A stretch of DNA of 17,570 nt, taken from assembly GCA_027295745.1 (NCBI GenBank), contig JAPUKI010000264.1:1-17570 (forward strand), in the 5' to 3' direction. A program made the translations under genes and the position numbers. The notes under the pieces are model-generated. The model ran no database searches. It had not been told where the DNA came from and saw only the letters and a list, made by a program, of their open reading frames with translations. Each line of letters begins with the position of its first letter. The first letter of the stretch is position 1. Below are positions 16,040 to 17,570 of this stretch, in pieces. The stretch comes from Acidobacteriota bacterium (GTDB lineage: Bacteria; Acidobacteriota; UBA6911; RPQK01; JADFOI01).

Positions 16040-17102
16040 CTCCTCCGTAACGGGTGACAAGGTCCGCAAGTTCCTCATAGTTAAGGACATATCGGTATTT
16101 TGGGACTCCATCCTTTCTTTTGCTTTTGGTTTGGAAGCCATACTTCCGGAGCGTTTGCGAAATGTCGTACTCAGATGGCTTATCGAGCAAGTTACTACAC
16201 ATCTCAGCCAGTTCTGTGGAATTGCCGACCAGTGGATTTTCTTTCTCGGCCAGCCTTGCCAATTCCTGGATGATGCCGAGTTCTTTTATCTCCTCCGGCT
16301 GATCATTGCGGGTAAGCGCAATAGCCTCCAAGAAGGTCTGGCGTTTCTCCTCCAACTGCGGATGACCTTTGTAGGCAGCCTCCAGGATTGCCGCAAGAGG
16401 TTCAGTAATGTCGATGGTGCGGTCCCTGAAGTTTTCGAGATATGAGAAGTCTTGACCATACAATTTGGCCACTTCAGGTTCGTGCTCGCACACCCACAGG
16501 ATGATTTCGTCCACGAGGGTGGTGATTTCGGATTCCAGCTTGCGCAACCGAAACTTCTCGCGCTTTTCTCCTTTGGTCTGCCGCACCATGTCGAAGGAAA
16601 ATGTGCGGTCTCGTGTGGTCTGATTGAGAATCTTACGACCAATCCCGGCTATCGCTCGTGGACCGAACACAGGGAAATACACGACCCTGAAGCCACCATC
16701 CCCGTCCTGTTCCATGCGCGGCACGGTGCCCCCTTTTCGGAAGCCTGCATTCAACATACCTCGCAGGTCATCCACATTTTGCAAAGTGTCCACCTCATCC
16801 AGCAGTTGGGTATTATGGTGAGCTGTTCGGAAAAGGACGGCTGGGGTAGGTGAGATCAACACCCCGCTGCTGTTGAGGACCAGCTCGTCAAGGACCTCAA
16901 GCAATCTGGATTTGCCGCTTTGGGGCTTTGCCGAATAGGCGAAAATATAGGCTATGTAGTCAAATGTTTCGACAAGGTAGGTGGCCACAACCCAGAGGGC
17001 AATCAACAGGTAGAGGGATTTGTTTTTCAAGAACACGAACCGCTCCAGAAACACGGCCACTTGGTCAATGACTGTGGATCCGGCTTCATGCTTTGTCATC
17101 AT
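16029..17102 (-). CDS. DUF3631-type P-loop ATPase of the integrative element
   Basis: Seen (numbering from ATG at 17102): a hydrophobic segment LYLLIALWVVATYLVE (about 30-46), P-loop AKPQSGKS (58-65) and Walker B LLDEVDT (100-106). LRGMLNAGFRKGG and VFGPRAIAGIGRKI then T-x-D-R (163-166) follow, and the helical C-terminus ends in a winged-helix-like part (SEYDISQTLRKYGFQTKSK). The order matches DUF3631-type ATPases carried by mobile elements, where they accompany primase-like proteins and probably act in replication. The open frame extends to 17204, but GAGG lies three bases before ATG 17102 and six before ATG 17099, both overlapping the end of the upstream gene, so I prefer this start. Role in element replication is an inference. 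Confidence 0.8.
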   Translation of the reverse strand: MMTKHEAGSTVIDQVAVFLERFVFLKNKSLYLLIALWVVATYLVETFDYIAYIFAYSAKPQSGKSRLLEVLDELVLNSSGVLISPTPAVLFRTAHHNTQLLDEVDTLQNVDDLRGMLNAGFRKGGTVPRMEQDGDGGFRVVYFPVFGPRAIAGIGRKILNQTTRDRTFSFDMVRQTKGEKREKFRLRKLESEITTLVDEIILWVCEHEPEVAKLYGQDFSYLENFRDRTIDITEPLAAILEAAYKGHPQLEEKRQTFLEAIALTRNDQPEEIKELGIIQELARLAEKENPLVGNSTELAEMCSNLLDKPSEYDISQTLRKYGFQTKSKRKDGVPKYRYVLNYEELADLVTRYGGGSS

Positions 17103-17448
17103 GACCCTCAAGGTCCGGCGCTTGTCCCAGCCGGAAGTTGGCGAGTTGCTCCAAGGCATCCAAGTAAGCTCTGAGTAGGAGTAGCTCAATTTCCTTTGAA
17201 ACAAACCACTCGAAACACATTAGGTCCTCCAGCCGTCGGAGCGCCGCAAAATCCCAGTAGACAGCTCCGTCATAGACCCGTCGTCCAATAACAACGACGA
17301 CAAACTGGCTTATCTTCGGGCCTCGGAACTCTAGGCAATGGCGTTGAAGGCACCGATACCCCTCTTTCTCCTTCTCTTCCAGCCAGTTCTCTTCTTCAGA
17401 AGTGGAGTTTGAGTTGATTTGAAAGGTCTTACACTGGTACTGTTGCAT
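17086..17448 (-). CDS. Small uncharacterised protein coupled to the DUF3631-type gene
   Basis: I do not recognise this 120-residue protein. It is acidic at the N-terminus (SEEENWLEEKEKEG), with a central Val-rich strand (ISQFVVVVIG) and Leu/Glu-rich helices after it (about 70-105), suggesting a small alpha/beta fold. There are Cys residues but no clear zinc motif. No good Shine-Dalgarno precedes the ATG. Its end overlaps the preferred start of the ATPase gene by about 17 nt in another frame, an arrangement that points to translational coupling and a shared function. Confidence 0.6.
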   Translation of the reverse strand: MQQYQCKTFQINSNSTSEEENWLEEKEKEGYRCLQRHCLEFRGPKISQFVVVVIGRRVYDGAVYWDFAALRRLEDLMCFEWFVSKEIELLLLRAYLDALEQLANFRLGQAPDLEGHDDKA

Positions 17449-17463
17449 TGGACTGTGCTTTGG

Positions 17464-17488
17464 GCCCGCTTCGGCGGGCTCTTTTTTT
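17464..17488 (+). terminator. Intrinsic terminator with UUCG tetraloop
   Basis: GCCCGC (17464-17469), loop TTCG, GCGGGC (17474-17479), then TC and seven T residues (17482-17488). The C(UUCG)G loop and T-run make it a strong terminator for + strand transcription. On the minus strand it would be preceded by A residues and not followed by T, so it should not stop the local minus-strand genes. Confidence 0.8.
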
Positions 17489-17490
17489 GG

Positions 17491-17570
17491 TTATCCTCCT
17501 ACCGCTTGGGGCGCCACCTCCTCAAAACAGTCAGTGGGTCCAAGACCCATGATCTGTCCCACCGCGATGA
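17491..17570 (-). CDS. 3' end of a possible further gene, cut by the window edge
   Basis: Reading leftward from the window edge there are 25 codons without a stop, ending TAA at 17493-17491; the visible residues include QIMGLGPTDCFEEV. It has the same orientation as the element genes and lies just upstream of the 120-residue protein gene. The stretch is short enough to be chance and I cannot assign a family. Confidence 0.3.
   Translation of the reverse strand, partial: IAVGQIMGLGPTDCFEEVAPQAVGG

Noticed and set aside
14467..17570. Second attachment site (duplicate of the tRNA-Leu 3' end)
   Set aside because: I looked for repeats of the T-arm and acceptor sequence by eye and found none; only short chance matches such as GTTCGACCTG near 15920 exist.

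Overview
The left 14.2 kb is a tightly packed, co-directional run of eight + strand genes. It is the kind of MoxR / DUF58 / von Willebrand A (VWA) / DUF4159 / DUF4175 cluster known from Acidobacteriota and, in variants, from Planctomycetota, Verrucomicrobiota and related Gram-negative lineages. The pseudo-caspase-like secreted protein beside a TPR/gluzincin protein also resembles pairs I associate with Acidobacteriota. An acidobacterial or similar envelope-rich, mid-GC genome is my best guess. It is an inference from gene families, not from a marker gene.

Layout of the operon: VWA plus glutamine-amidotransferase-like membrane protein (163-2478); secreted clan-CD-peptidase-like protein without the catalytic Cys but with an EF-hand-like loop (2506-3510); TPR protein with a zinc-protease (HExxH...E) core (3507-6002); DUF4159 protein (5999-6748); MoxR AAA+ ATPase (6811-7836); DUF58 protein (7838-8740); BatA-type VWA membrane protein (8746-10806); giant coiled-coil DUF4175-like membrane protein (10835-14257). 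Several junctions overlap (GTGA, ATGA) or have gaps of 1-5 nt, so the genes are probably co-transcribed and partly translationally coupled. By family knowledge, MoxR ATPases act as chaperones on partner VWA proteins. The cytoplasmic MoxR/DUF58 pair would then act on the three large membrane proteins, and the exported proteins would act in the periplasm. Three of the longer junctions carry the same purine-rich element (core GTAGAGAGA). The second gene begins inside an unusual RNA-structure candidate.

Downstream lies an octamer-phased inverted repeat (14259-14376) and then a tRNA-Leu(CAA) gene with encoded CCA (14378-14466). Everything to the right is on the minus strand and looks like an integrative element inserted at the tRNA: a complete tyrosine recombinase (14515-15606), an excisionase-like HTH protein overlapping it (15596-15835), a repeat-rich 190-nt spacer with a possible promoter, a DUF3631-type P-loop ATPase (16029-17102), a small uncharacterised protein coupled to it (17086-17448), a strong UUCG hairpin terminator pointing the other way (17464-17488), and the tail of one more possible gene. 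The far end of the element is outside the window.

No CRISPR array, rRNA, insertion sequence or recognisable known defence system is visible. The most interesting material is the multi-VWA operon with its two protease-fold exported proteins, the structured start region of gene 2, the octamer array before the tRNA, and the truncated element, whose cargo is unseen.
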